Shown in pieces: positions 40,549 to 49,199 of a DNA stretch of 64,000 nt. The notes beneath the pieces were generated by a model. The model was not told the DNA's origin and searched no databases. It saw only the letters and a program-made list of their open reading frames with translations. The position numbers and the translations under genes were made by a program. This DNA is from PNAI01 sp035574295 (GTDB lineage Bacteria > Pseudomonadota > Alphaproteobacteria > Rhizobiales > Xanthobacteraceae). Location of the stretch: the NCBI GenBank assembly GCA_035574295.1, contig DATLYX010000009.1, positions 33,539 through 97,538 on the forward strand. The letters are read 5' to 3'. The first letter of the stretch is position 1. Each line of letters starts with the position of its first letter.

Positions 40549-42522
40549 TCAGAAGCGGGCCTCGATGCGCTTCTGAAATTCGTCGACGACGGTCGGCTCC
40601 AGCATCGAGCGATACTCGGCGAGCATGGAGAGCGCGCGCTTGAAGAGCTGTTCGGCCTCCGGCGCCTTCTGCGCCTTGGCATAGGCGATGCCGGCCCATT
40701 CGAGATATTCGATATTCTCGCGCAGCAGGTCCGGCCAGGGCATGTTGCGCGCGTCGGGGAGATAGGTCTTGGCGATCGCCTCGGCGGCCTCGCTGTAGCC
40801 GGCCGCGGCGCCCTCGAAATTGCCGTTCAATTGCCGCAGCGTCGCATCGATGGCGGACAACAGCGCGGTCTCGCGCGCGGCGTTGTGCAAGGCGCGCCGG
40901 CCCGGCGCGCCGAGCGCGACGATCCGGCCATTGAACTCGATGATCGATTTGATCTGATTGCGCACGGCGACGAGCCGGATGCGGTCGTTTGCGGCGAGCG
41001 CCCAGCGGAACAGATTTTCGGCACGGAGATAGCGTGTCCAGTTCAGGGTGAGGGCGCGGTTGAGATGCTTCGGATCGCGGTTGTGGACCGTGGTGAGAAG
41101 CTGCTCGGCCCGCGCGAAGATGGTTTCCGCCTCGGAGAAGCGCTTTTGCCGGCGCTTGATCATGGCAATGTTGGTGTCGATGACGCCGAGATCGACCACC
41201 CATTTGAGGTCCTCCCAGATGCCTTCCTTCAGCCCTTCGAGCCGGTCGCGCGCCTCAACATAAAGACCCGCCGCTGTCTCGTCGTGGCCGAGCCGATATT
41301 CGACATCGCCGCGGCGGCTCGTGATCCATGCCAGATCGCGCTGGAACGAAGGGCCGGAATATCCGAGTTGCAGCAGGAGAAGCCGCAGCTCGCGCGCCTT
41401 GTCGAAGGATTCAAGCGCCTGGTGCGGTTTGTCGAAGCGGAACAGCAGCACCTCGCCCATGGATTGATGCAGCTCGGCGAGCGAACGCATCCAGCGCCAG
41501 GAAATTTTCGGATCGACGCCGCGCTGGAGGAGGTCGGTGAGCTCGGCAATGCCGCGGTCGAAGCGTTGATGCGCCCCGGCGTTGCCGGTGAGCTCGCAGT
41601 CGATGGCGCCGAGCACGCGCTCGGCGCGGGCGCGCAGGTGCCGCGCTTCGAGATTGCCGGCCTCAGCCAGCGGCTGCACGCTCTCGGACGCGGCCTTGGC
41701 GTGGGCGAGCGCCTCTTCGATGCGTCCACGGTCGAGGTCGATCTCGGCGAGCAAAAGATGTGCCCCGGCGCGTCGCTGCACGATCTCCGCATCGTCCGAG
41801 CGGGCGGCCGGCTTGCGCAGCGCGTCGCGCACGCGCCCCAGCAGCGCGTCAACGGAGTCGAGTTGGGCGTGCGGCTGGACGGTCTCGGCGGTTATCGCCA
41901 CGAGCTCGGCAACGGCGGCTTCGGCGTCGCCGAGGGCCTGCTGCGCTTCGCGCCAGCGATAGGCTGCGACCGCGGCGGCCGCAGCGAAGGCCAAAGCGGC
42001 GACCGCGGCAAGGGCGGCGACGCGGCGGCGCGGCCTTGCGGGCACGGCGGCGGGGGCGGTGTCGAAATGGGTCGCCACCCAGCCGCGCAGCAGTTTTTCG
42101 ATCTGCGCTTGCAGCTCCTCGGCGGTCGCAAAATCAAGGACCGTGGCGCGGAATTGGCCTGTGTCCGCGCCTACGCCCTGCGCGATGAGGCGTTGCAACA
42201 GCTCGGATCGCAGATTGGGCGGCGGCGGATCGTCTGCCTTGCCCGCAGCAGCGCGTTTTCTGAAGAGCGCCACTTCGGCGGCGCGCGGCAGGGCCGGCAG
42301 TTCGCGGTCCGGCTGCGTTCCCAAAATTCCGATGGCGATGTCGTAGGCGGAAGGCGCGACGGGGGCCGGCGGTTGCACAGATTCGCCGCTCTCCACCTCG
42401 AACCGAACCGATCCGGCGCACGCGCGGTCAAACCGCTCGACAACGGCAATCGCCCCCCGGCGTTCGACTTCCAACGCGCCAAGCGACGACACAAACACTC
42501 GTACTCTACGCACGCCTGCCAT
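40549..42522 (-). CDS. DUF4062-like domain, transmembrane helix and TPR-type repeat protein
   Basis: 657 aa. Residues 1-150 look like a DUF4062/conflict-system sensor fold: VRVFVSSLGALEVERRGAIA, then SAYDIAIGILGTQ, a strand ALFRKR and a C-terminal FATAEELQAQIEKLLRGW. The usual LW in GILW is LG, so it is divergent. A hydrophobic segment (about 168-187, Ala/Val-rich) after RPRRR predicts an inner-membrane anchor with the N-domain in the cytoplasm. Residues about 190-657 are helical TPR-like units, with no NTPase domain between, which such N-domains normally precede. An ATG at 42522 is used. Function unknown; a signalling or conflict-related role is inferred from the N-domain only. Confidence 0.72.
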   Translation of the reverse strand: MAGVRRVRVFVSSLGALEVERRGAIAVVERFDRACAGSVRFEVESGESVQPPAPVAPSAYDIAIGILGTQPDRELPALPRAAEVALFRKRAAAGKADDPPPPNLRSELLQRLIAQGVGADTGQFRATVLDFATAEELQAQIEKLLRGWVATHFDTAPAAVPARPRRRVAALAAVAALAFAAAAAVAAYRWREAQQALGDAEAAVAELVAITAETVQPHAQLDSVDALLGRVRDALRKPAARSDDAEIVQRRAGAHLLLAEIDLDRGRIEEALAHAKAASESVQPLAEAGNLEARHLRARAERVLGAIDCELTGNAGAHQRFDRGIAELTDLLQRGVDPKISWRWMRSLAELHQSMGEVLLFRFDKPHQALESFDKARELRLLLLQLGYSGPSFQRDLAWITSRRGDVEYRLGHDETAAGLYVEARDRLEGLKEGIWEDLKWVVDLGVIDTNIAMIKRRQKRFSEAETIFARAEQLLTTVHNRDPKHLNRALTLNWTRYLRAENLFRWALAANDRIRLVAVRNQIKSIIEFNGRIVALGAPGRRALHNAARETALLSAIDATLRQLNGNFEGAAAGYSEAAEAIAKTYLPDARNMPWPDLLRENIEYLEWAGIAYAKAQKAPEAEQLFKRALSMLAEYRSMLEPTVVDEFQKRIEARF

Positions 42523-42633
42523 GCAGGTCCCGTCCGCCTGAACTTTCGTACTTTACACCAGAATGAACTCGATGAGGTGATTTTTACCCGGGTTAATCCG
42601 GGCTTGCAGGACAGGTTGCTCCGGTAACGAAAT

Positions 42634-43776
42634 TTATTTTTGCAGGTGTCGCGCCGACAACAGGCACAGGGCGCCAAGCGCGGCTGCGCCCGCCATCGCC
42701 GCGTAGGCCTTGTCACCCCATGCGGCATACAAAAGACCCGCCAGCACGGTGGCGACGGCCGAGCCGACGGCAAGGATCGTGGCGAAATCGCCTTGCGCGG
42801 CCGCCGAACGTCGTTCGCCGGCGGAGCCGGCCACAAACTGCACCGAACCAAGGTGCGTGGCGCCGAACGACAGCGCGTGCAGGCCTTGCAGGAGCGGAAG
42901 CAGCGCCGCCGGCGGATCGAAGGCCATGGCGGTCCAGCGGATGGCGGCGCCCGCGGCGCCCAGCGCGAGCCAGGCGAGAGGCGAAAACGGCAGGCGGCCG
43001 GAGACGGCGAACAACACGATCTCCGCAGCGACACCGAGGCCCCAGAGCATGCCGACGGTCGTGGTGGCGATGCCCTTGCCGGTCCAATCCACGGCGGAGA
43101 AGCCGTAGTAGAGCGCATGGCTGGCCTGGATCAGGCCCGCGGCCACTGCGATGCGAAAAAATCCGGGCGAGCCCCAATGGTGCGTGTCAGCGCGGGAGGC
43201 TGCTTGGCCGGCCGTGGGAGCAAGCGGCCGGAGCAGAAGCGAAGCCAAGCCGAGCAGCGCGAAGGCGGCCACAATCAGCCAGATCAACTCGTTGGCCGCC
43301 ACCACAGCGAGCAGGAGCCCGGAGCCGATGTTTGCGGCAATGAAAGCCGCCGAACCCCAGAGCCGAACAGGTCCATAGGCTTGCCGACGGGCGGCCAGGC
43401 CGCGCAGCGCATAGGCGTCGGCGAGCGAAGTGAGAGGGGACGACACAAACGACGCCAAGGCCACGGCGAGCAGGATCGGGACGAAGCCGTCGGCAAATCC
43501 GACCGTCGCGAACCCGGCCACGCCCGCGAACCCGGCTGCAATCAGGCCGGGGCGCAAATCGCCGAGACGATCGACCGCGCGGCTCAGCAACGGCACCGCA
43601 ACGATGCGCATCGCAATGGGCACCGCCAGAACGATGCCGATCGCCTGGGCATCGAGACCGCGCGCTTCGAGCCAGAGCGGAAAGAAAGGCAACTGGACGC
43701 CAAGAATGGCGAACAGGCAGGCATAAAAAATTCCAAGGCGCAAACCGAAATCGTCGGCGGTTCGGCCCGGCCTCAT
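42634..43776 (-). CDS. MFS transporter, HcaT/MFS_1-like
   Basis: 380 aa with about 12 hydrophobic segments. LRLGIFYACLFAILGVQLPF, FFPLWLEARGLDAQAIGIV and PLLSRAVDRLGDLRPGL resemble the 3-phenylpropionate permease HcaT group; the A-motif is SRAVDRLGDLRPG. Later LWGSAAFIAANIGSG and LQGLHALSFGATHLG are typical of this group. It lies 14 bp downstream of the second dihydroxyphthalate-decarboxylase-like gene on the same strand, so it likely moves the same aromatic acid or a product across the inner membrane. The ATG at 43776 opens the first helix. Confidence 0.85.
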   Translation of the reverse strand: MRPGRTADDFGLRLGIFYACLFAILGVQLPFFPLWLEARGLDAQAIGIVLAVPIAMRIVAVPLLSRAVDRLGDLRPGLIAAGFAGVAGFATVGFADGFVPILLAVALASFVSSPLTSLADAYALRGLAARRQAYGPVRLWGSAAFIAANIGSGLLLAVVAANELIWLIVAAFALLGLASLLLRPLAPTAGQAASRADTHHWGSPGFFRIAVAAGLIQASHALYYGFSAVDWTGKGIATTTVGMLWGLGVAAEIVLFAVSGRLPFSPLAWLALGAAGAAIRWTAMAFDPPAALLPLLQGLHALSFGATHLGSVQFVAGSAGERRSAAAQGDFATILAVGSAVATVLAGLLYAAWGDKAYAAMAGAAALGALCLLSARHLQK

Positions 43777-43790
43777 CGGCGCACAAAATC

Positions 43791-44780
43791 CTAAATCTTC
43801 GACAGGTCGTGGGTCGAACGCGCGAACATCTCTTCCGGCGCCACCTTGCGCGCCGACAAGCCCTGGTCGAACGAATAGCCGGCGAGCGTCTCGAGCACGT
43901 GGCGGTTGGGCTCGAGACCGTAGCTCCAATAATCCTCGCCGAGCACGCGCTTGAGGCGCGCGTATTCGTGCACGCTCCAGGGCAGCGAGCAGGCGAGATG
44001 GCCGATCTGATCGAATTCCTTCATGCAGATCTCTTTCGCCTTGGTGAAGGCCTTGAACACGCTCACCGGCAGCCACGGGTGTTGCTCCGCCAGCGTGCGG
44101 CGGATGCCGATCAGATGCATGATCGGAAAAATCTTGGTCTTGCGATAATAGGCCTCCTCCGCCGCCGGATAATCGGGGAACAGCCGGTCCACGTTGGGCG
44201 CGCCGCGCAGAAAACAGGACGGCGCCCGCGCGCCCATGATGGCGTCGAGCTCGCCCGCCTCCAGCATCTGCGACAGGGTGCGGTCGCGCGGGATGTCGGC
44301 GATGTCGATGTCGGGCGGCAGCTCGATCCTGGTGCGCTCCTCGCGGCCGGGCTGCTCCAGGCCGCCGCGGCGCCATTTGATGTCGCGCGGCGCAACCCCG
44401 TACTCGTCCTGCAGCATGCCGCGGATCCACACGTTCGCCGTCATCTGATATTCGGGCACGCCCACGGTCTTGCCGCGCAAATCTTCAGGGCGCCGGATGC
44501 CGCGATCGGTGCGGATATAAATCCCGCTGTGGCGGAACAGCCGCGAAACGAAGGCCGGAACTCCGACATAGTCCGCTTGGCCGCGCGAGGTGCGGACCAG
44601 GTGGCTCGACAGCGACATTTCGGTCACGTCGAATTCCTGGAACTTGAAGGCGCGGTGGAACGCCTCCTCCGGCTCCAGCATCACCGCGGTGACCTCGCAG
44701 CCCTCGATTTTGGCGCGGCCGTCGAAGATCGCGCGGGTACGGTCGTAGTCGCCGACGGCGAGGCTGATGTGCACGGCCAT
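43791..44780 (-). CDS. 4,5-dihydroxyphthalate decarboxylase-like (NMT1/SBP-fold) protein, copy B
   Basis: 329 aa, same family as 33642-34625. MAVHISLAVGDYDRTRAIFD begins without a signal peptide. TEMSLSSHLVR, RGIRRPEDLRGKTVGVPEYQ, EEAYYRKTKIFPIMHLIGIR and PEEMFARSTHD align by eye with copy A. A perfect AGGAGG lies about 8 nt before the ATG at 44780, so this is the true start. In P. putida Pht5, a relative, decarboxylates 4,5-dihydroxyphthalate to protocatechuate. It is the first gene of a unit with an MFS permease and is divergent from a molybdenum hydroxylase operon, together suggesting uptake and oxidation of a carboxylated (hetero)aromatic. A cytoplasmic sensing/binding role is the alternative. 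Confidence 0.8.
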   Translation of the reverse strand: MAVHISLAVGDYDRTRAIFDGRAKIEGCEVTAVMLEPEEAFHRAFKFQEFDVTEMSLSSHLVRTSRGQADYVGVPAFVSRLFRHSGIYIRTDRGIRRPEDLRGKTVGVPEYQMTANVWIRGMLQDEYGVAPRDIKWRRGGLEQPGREERTRIELPPDIDIADIPRDRTLSQMLEAGELDAIMGARAPSCFLRGAPNVDRLFPDYPAAEEAYYRKTKIFPIMHLIGIRRTLAEQHPWLPVSVFKAFTKAKEICMKEFDQIGHLACSLPWSVHEYARLKRVLGEDYWSYGLEPNRHVLETLAGYSFDQGLSARKVAPEEMFARSTHDLSKI

Positions 44781-44835
44781 CGTTATTCCTCCTGCTCGAA
44801 TGCGGGGGGACCGTAACACAATATGCGGGCCGAGA

Positions 44836-44864
44836 TTGACGGCGCTCCCGCGGATGGGGATAGT
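44836..44864 (+). promoter_or_regulatory. Candidate promoter of the molybdenum hydroxylase operon
   Basis: TTGACG (44836-44841) and GATAGT (44859-44864) are separated by 17 bp within the 116-bp divergent gap, placing a transcription start about 25 nt before the first gene at 44897. Confidence 0.5.
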
Positions 44865-44896
44865 AATGTCCGCCCGCGGAGCGCCGACGCCGTTCA

Positions 44897-45754
44897 ATGA
44901 AACTGCCGCAGTTCGAATATGCGTGTCCGACGTCGCTTGCCGACGCGGTCGCGCTGCTCGCCGCGCGAGCCGGCGAGGCAAAACCGCTCGCCGGCGGGCA
45001 GAGTCTCGTGCCGATGCTGGCGTTCCGCATCGCGCAGCCGGCGCTCTTGGTCGACCTGCGCAAGGTGCCCGGCCTGCGCGAGATCAAGATCGGGGACGAC
45101 GGCGTGCGGCTCGGCGCCATGGTGCGCTGGTGCGATATTGAGGCGGACGCGCGGCTTGGCATTGCGCATCCGCTGCTCAAAGCAGCGGTGGCGCATGTGG
45201 CGCACTATCAGATCCGCAACCGCGGCACGGTGGGCGGGAGCCTTGCGCATGCGGATCCTGCGGCGGAGATGCCGGGCGTGGCGGTGACCTGCGAGGCCGA
45301 GATCGCGGTGGTGGGCGCCGCGGGTGCGCGCACCATCAAGGCGTCAGAATTTTTTCTCGGGGCGCTGACCACGGCGCTTGAGCCCGACGAAGTGATCACC
45401 GAAGTGCGGCTGCCGCCGTGGCGGCGCGAACGGCGTTGGGGGTTCGAGGAATTCGCCCGCCGGCGCGGCGATTTCGCCCTGGCGGGCATCGCCCTGTTCT
45501 ACGACTTGAGCCGGGACGGCCGGGCGAGCAACGCGCATATCGGTGCGATCGGGATCGGCGACCGGCCGCAGCGGCTGCGCGCTGCCGAGGCCGCGCTCAA
45601 CGGCCGCATCGTCGATGCCATGACCGTCGAACAGGCGGCAGCCGCCGCCGCGGCCGAGGTCGAGCCGCAGGACGATGTCCACGCGAGCGCCGCCTATCGC
45701 CGCGCGTTGGTCGGCACGCTGGTGGAGCGCGCGCTTCAACAGGCGGCGGAGTGA
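44897..45754 (+). CDS. Molybdenum hydroxylase FAD-binding (medium) subunit
   Basis: 285 aa, CoxM/XdhB-like. KPLAGGQSLVPML and IRNRGTVGGSLAHADPAAE are the two FAD-binding motifs, followed by the CODH FAD C-terminal domain (EEFARRRGDFALAG). It carries electrons from the Fe-S subunit to an acceptor. The next gene starts 4 bp after its stop, in the gene order M-S-L. The ribosome binding site (GGAG about 15 nt upstream) is weak. It belongs to the xanthine dehydrogenase/aromatic-acid hydroxylase superfamily; see the large subunit for why true CO dehydrogenase is unlikely. Confidence 0.92.
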   Translation: MKLPQFEYACPTSLADAVALLAARAGEAKPLAGGQSLVPMLAFRIAQPALLVDLRKVPGLREIKIGDDGVRLGAMVRWCDIEADARLGIAHPLLKAAVAHVAHYQIRNRGTVGGSLAHADPAAEMPGVAVTCEAEIAVVGAAGARTIKASEFFLGALTTALEPDEVITEVRLPPWRRERRWGFEEFARRRGDFALAGIALFYDLSRDGRASNAHIGAIGIGDRPQRLRAAEAALNGRIVDAMTVEQAAAAAAAEVEPQDDVHASAAYRRALVGTLVERALQQAAE

Positions 45755-45758
45755 GGCC

Positions 45759-46235
45759 ATGCCGGTGCGTTTCAAGGTCAACGGCAAGGAAGCGGCGGTC
45801 GAAATCGAGCCGCGCATGACGCTCGCCGATTGCCTGCGGCAGCGATTGCGGCTCACCGGCACGCATGTGGGCTGCGAACACGGCGTGTGCGGCGCCTGCA
45901 CGGTGCTGGTGGACGGCGAGGCGGTGCGTGCGTGTCTGATGCTCGCGGTGCAGGCGGAGGGCAGCGAAGTGGTGACGATCGAAGGATTGTCGGACGGCGA
46001 GAGGCTGACGCCGCTGCAAGAATCCTTCCGCAGGCATCATGCCTTGCAGTGCGGCTTCTGCACGCCGGGATTCATCACCACGGCGCATGCGCTGCTCACG
46101 CGGGAGCCGGATTGCGACGCCGCGCGGGTGCGCGAGGTGCTCTCCGGCAACATCTGCCGCTGCACCGGCTACGTTCCCATCGTCGATGCGGTGCTCGATG
46201 CGCGCGCCGCGTACAAGGGCGGGACCAAGTCATGA
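45759..46235 (+). CDS. Molybdenum hydroxylase [2Fe-2S] (small) subunit
   Basis: 158 aa. The plant-type cluster ligands are C39, C44, C47 and C59 (GCEHGVCGACTVLVDG, then VRAC) and the second cluster uses C98, C101, C133 and C135 (CGFCTPGF, CRCTG). It transfers electrons between the molybdenum and FAD subunits. The start at 45759 gives the usual N-terminus MPVRFKVNGK. Its TGA overlaps the ATG of the large subunit (ATGA, 46232-46235). Complete, with all eight cysteines. Confidence 0.95.
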   Translation: MPVRFKVNGKEAAVEIEPRMTLADCLRQRLRLTGTHVGCEHGVCGACTVLVDGEAVRACLMLAVQAEGSEVVTIEGLSDGERLTPLQESFRRHHALQCGFCTPGFITTAHALLTREPDCDAARVREVLSGNICRCTGYVPIVDAVLDARAAYKGGTKS

Positions 46236-48514
46236 AAAACACCTTCATCGGAACGCCGCTGCAACGGCGCGAGGATCTGCGCCTGTTGCGGGGGCGCGGC
46301 GAATATGTGGACGACCTTGCGCCGCAGGGCCTCTTGCATGCGGTGATCCTGCGCTCCTCGGTGGCGCACGGGCGCCTGCGCGCGATCGACGCCTCGGCGG
46401 CGCTGAAAATGAACGGCGTGCACGCGGTCATCACCGCCAAGGACATGCCGGGCGGGCCGCCGATCATTCCGATGCGGTTGCAGCCGCTGCCGGAGTTCAA
46501 GCCCTACGAGCAGCCGGTGCTGGCGCACGACAAGGTGCGCTACGTCGGCGAGCCGCTGGCGGTGGTGGTGGCGGACAGCGCCGCCGTCGGGGAGGATGCG
46601 CTGGAAGCGATCGCGGTGGAGATCGAGCCGCTGCTGGCGGTTGCTGACTGGCACGTCGCGGCGAGAAACAAGAGCCTGCTTTTCGAGGCGACCGGCACGA
46701 ACCGCGCGCTCGTGTTCGAAGCGCGCAAGGGCGACGCGGACGCGGCCTTTGCGTCGGCGCCCTATACCCGGCGCGAGCGCATGCGTACCGGCCGGCACTA
46801 CGGGCTCACGCTCGAGCCGCGCGGGGTGATGGCGGAATGGGATGCGGCAAAGGGGCGGCTGAAGGTCTCGGGCGCGGCGAAAGTGCCGTTCTTCAACCGG
46901 CGCATTCTCGCGAAACTGATCGGGCTGCCGGAAGACGCCATCGAGATGGTGGAGAACGACGTGGGCGGCGGCTACGGCGCCCGCGGCGAATTCTACCCCG
47001 AGGATTTCCTTATTCCGTTCGCGGCGCGACATCTCAACCGCCCGGTGAAGTGGATCGAGGATCGGCGCGAGAATCTCATGGCGATGAATCATGCGCGCGA
47101 GACCGAGGCCGATCTGGAAATCGCCTGCGCGCGCGACGGCACCATTCTCGCCATTCGCGGCAGCATCAGCACCGACATGGGCGCCTACATGCGCACCAAC
47201 GGCGCGGTCGGCGCGCGCAACGTGGCGCAGTTCTTGGCCGGGCCGTACCGGGTGCCGCACGTCAAGATCGACTCGGCGCTGTGGATGACCAACAAGACGC
47301 CGGTCGGCACCTATCGCGGGCCGGGCCGGTTCGAGGGCAATTTTTACGTGGAGCGGTTGCTCGACATGGTGGCTGAGGATCTTGGCCTCGATCGGGTCGA
47401 GCTGCGTCGGCGCAACCTGATCCGGGCCGACGAGCAGCCGTATCCGATCGCGACCGTGCAACCGACCAATGCCAAGGACCAATACGACTCCGGCGACTAC
47501 CGCACCACGCTCGAACGCGCGTTGCAGGAGATCAACTGGCCGGAAGTCTCGAAACTGCAGGGCAAGCTGATCGACGGCCGGTATCACGGCCTCGGTGTTG
47601 CCTGCTACGTCGAAGGCGGCGGCGCCGGGCCGAAGGAGCGGGCGCGGCTGGAGATCAACGCCGACGGCACCTTCTCGGTTTTCATGGGTTCCTCCTCCGT
47701 CGGCCAGGGCGTGGAGACGGTGTTCGCGCAGATCGCCGCGGATGCGCTGGAGGTGCCGATCGACCGCATCCGCCATGTGTACCATGGCTCGACCGGCTAT
47801 CTGAGCGAAGGGTTCGGCGCCTACCACTCGCGCTCGACCGTGATGGGCGGATCGGCGGTGCTGGAGGCGACCAAGAACCTGATGAGCCTGCTGCGCGAGG
47901 CTGCCGCCAAGCGGCTCGGCTGCGCGACGGCGGCGATCAGGATCGAGGCGGAGACGATCAGCGGCCCGGACGGACGATCGGTTCCGTTGCGGGAATTTGC
48001 CGGGCTGACCGCCGAAGGGGAGTTCGTCTCCCATCAGCACACCTACAGCTTCGGCGCCCATGCGGTGCATCTGGCGGTCGATCCGAAGCTCGGCCGCATC
48101 GACATCCTCGATTACGTCGTGGTGCAGGACGTGGGCCGGGCGGTCAATCCGCTCACGGTGCGCGGGCAGATGATCGGCTCGCTGGTGCAGGGGCTCGGCG
48201 GCGCGGTGCTCGAACAGCTCCAGTATGACGCGGACGGGCAACTGTTGACCGGCACGCTCGCCGACTATCTGTTGCCGACCGCGAGCGATTTTCCCAATTT
48301 GCGGGCGGTGGTGCTGGAGAACTATCCCTCGCCGATCAATCCGCTCGGGGTCAAGGGCGCGGGCGAAGGCGGCATCATCTCGGCCGGCGGGGCGGTGGCA
48401 AACGCGGTGGCCAATGCGCTGCAGTCGTTCGGCGTGCAACCGCGGCAGTTGCCGCTCACACCGGCCTATGTCTGGGAATTGGTGCAGAGCGCACAGCAGA
48501 AGGCCGCCGAATAG
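46232..48514 (+). CDS. Molybdenum hydroxylase large (catalytic) subunit, xanthine dehydrogenase/CoxL family form II-like
   Basis: 760 aa. TPLQRREDLRLLRGRGEYVD opens the aldehyde oxidase a/b hammerhead; GGGYGARGEFYPED binds the Mo cofactor; catalytic Glu712 is in KGAGEGGI. The active-site loop reads TYRGPGR (360-366), not the AYxCSFR that defines true form I CO dehydrogenase, so it hydroxylates an organic substrate such as a (hetero)aromatic acid or aldehyde with water as oxygen donor. Clustered on divergent strands with an aromatic-acid permease and Pht5-like gene. Mo cofactor maturation genes (coxD/xdhC-like) are not in the window. Substrate unknown. Confidence 0.92.
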   Translation: MKNTFIGTPLQRREDLRLLRGRGEYVDDLAPQGLLHAVILRSSVAHGRLRAIDASAALKMNGVHAVITAKDMPGGPPIIPMRLQPLPEFKPYEQPVLAHDKVRYVGEPLAVVVADSAAVGEDALEAIAVEIEPLLAVADWHVAARNKSLLFEATGTNRALVFEARKGDADAAFASAPYTRRERMRTGRHYGLTLEPRGVMAEWDAAKGRLKVSGAAKVPFFNRRILAKLIGLPEDAIEMVENDVGGGYGARGEFYPEDFLIPFAARHLNRPVKWIEDRRENLMAMNHARETEADLEIACARDGTILAIRGSISTDMGAYMRTNGAVGARNVAQFLAGPYRVPHVKIDSALWMTNKTPVGTYRGPGRFEGNFYVERLLDMVAEDLGLDRVELRRRNLIRADEQPYPIATVQPTNAKDQYDSGDYRTTLERALQEINWPEVSKLQGKLIDGRYHGLGVACYVEGGGAGPKERARLEINADGTFSVFMGSSSVGQGVETVFAQIAADALEVPIDRIRHVYHGSTGYLSEGFGAYHSRSTVMGGSAVLEATKNLMSLLREAAAKRLGCATAAIRIEAETISGPDGRSVPLREFAGLTAEGEFVSHQHTYSFGAHAVHLAVDPKLGRIDILDYVVVQDVGRAVNPLTVRGQMIGSLVQGLGGAVLEQLQYDADGQLLTGTLADYLLPTASDFPNLRAVVLENYPSPINPLGVKGAGEGGIISAGGAVANAVANALQSFGVQPRQLPLTPAYVWELVQSAQQKAAE

Positions 48515-48600
48515 AATCGATTACAGCTTGCGTGTGCTGGATGACGGCACCGAGATGCTGCGATAGATTTGCGATGTTTAGGAACGAACAGGAGTGAGCC

Positions 48601-49131
48601 ATGAGCGTTGCACGGCACCCGCGGCCGCCGGAACTGGTCGGCGTGCCGCTCGAAGAGATCATGCAGCGATACGTCGGCCGGTTTCGCGACAAGAAGCCGG
48701 ACTGGGCGGCGTTCGAGGACGCCAAGATCGAAGGTTTCAAGCGCGCGCAGCACCGCTTCATCGGCGCCGGCGGTTCGGGCAAGCACGGCGATCCTACGGT
48801 GATCCCGGCCGGCAATTTCACGCTGTCGATCATGTACGTGGAGCCGGGGCAGGGCAACGCCGCGCACACGCATGAAGTCGAGGAGTGTTTTTTCGTGCTG
48901 AAAGGGTTCCTGGACGTATTCGTCGAGGACGAAAGCGGCAGGCGGCTGACCACCCGGCTGGGGCCGTGGGAATGCATCTCATGCCCGGCGGGTGTGATCC
49001 ACGGCTATGAGAACAACAGCCTCGAACCGGTCTACTTCCAGGTCATGCTGGGCCGCGGCCGGCCGGAAACCATGGGTTACGCCGACGAGGAGCTTTACAA
49101 GCGGCGCGACGCGCATCTGAAAGCGGTGTGA
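48601..49131 (+). CDS. Cupin-domain protein
   Basis: 176 aa. A single cupin: motif 1 in HTHEVEECFFVLKGFLDVF (His, His and Glu metal ligands) and motif 2 in PAGVIHGYENNS (third His). The N-terminal ~55 residues include EEIMQRYVGRFRDKKPDW, not typical of simple cupins. AGGAG precedes the ATG by 7 nt. It may act as a metal-dependent dioxygenase, isomerase or ligand sensor. It follows the molybdenum hydroxylase genes on the same strand after 86 bp, so a role in the same pathway is plausible but unproven. Confidence 0.85.
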   Translation: MSVARHPRPPELVGVPLEEIMQRYVGRFRDKKPDWAAFEDAKIEGFKRAQHRFIGAGGSGKHGDPTVIPAGNFTLSIMYVEPGQGNAAHTHEVEECFFVLKGFLDVFVEDESGRRLTTRLGPWECISCPAGVIHGYENNSLEPVYFQVMLGRGRPETMGYADEELYKRRDAHLKAV

Positions 49132-49151
49132 GCGAACAGCCGCAGTGTCGG

Positions 49152-49184
49152 CCATGAGCCGACCATGTGCCGACCATGCGCCGG
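49152..49184. repeat. Three-copy 11-bp tandem repeat downstream of the cupin gene
   Basis: CCATGAGCCGA, CCATGTGCCGA and CCATGCGCCGG run head to tail with an 11-bp period between two convergent stop codons (49131 and 49200). Units differ at position 6 and the last base. Confidence 0.82.
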
Positions 49185-49199
49185 TGCGGCGGCTTGCGC

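Noticed and set aside
46169..48439. 756-codon minus-strand reading frame over the molybdenum hydroxylase large subunit
   Set aside because: Antisense shadow of a gene with intact cofactor motifs; composition is that of a mirrored codon pattern.
46232..48514. True aerobic CO dehydrogenase
   Set aside because: The active-site loop is TYRGPGR rather than AYxCSFR of form I CoxL, and accessory coxDEFG genes are missing.
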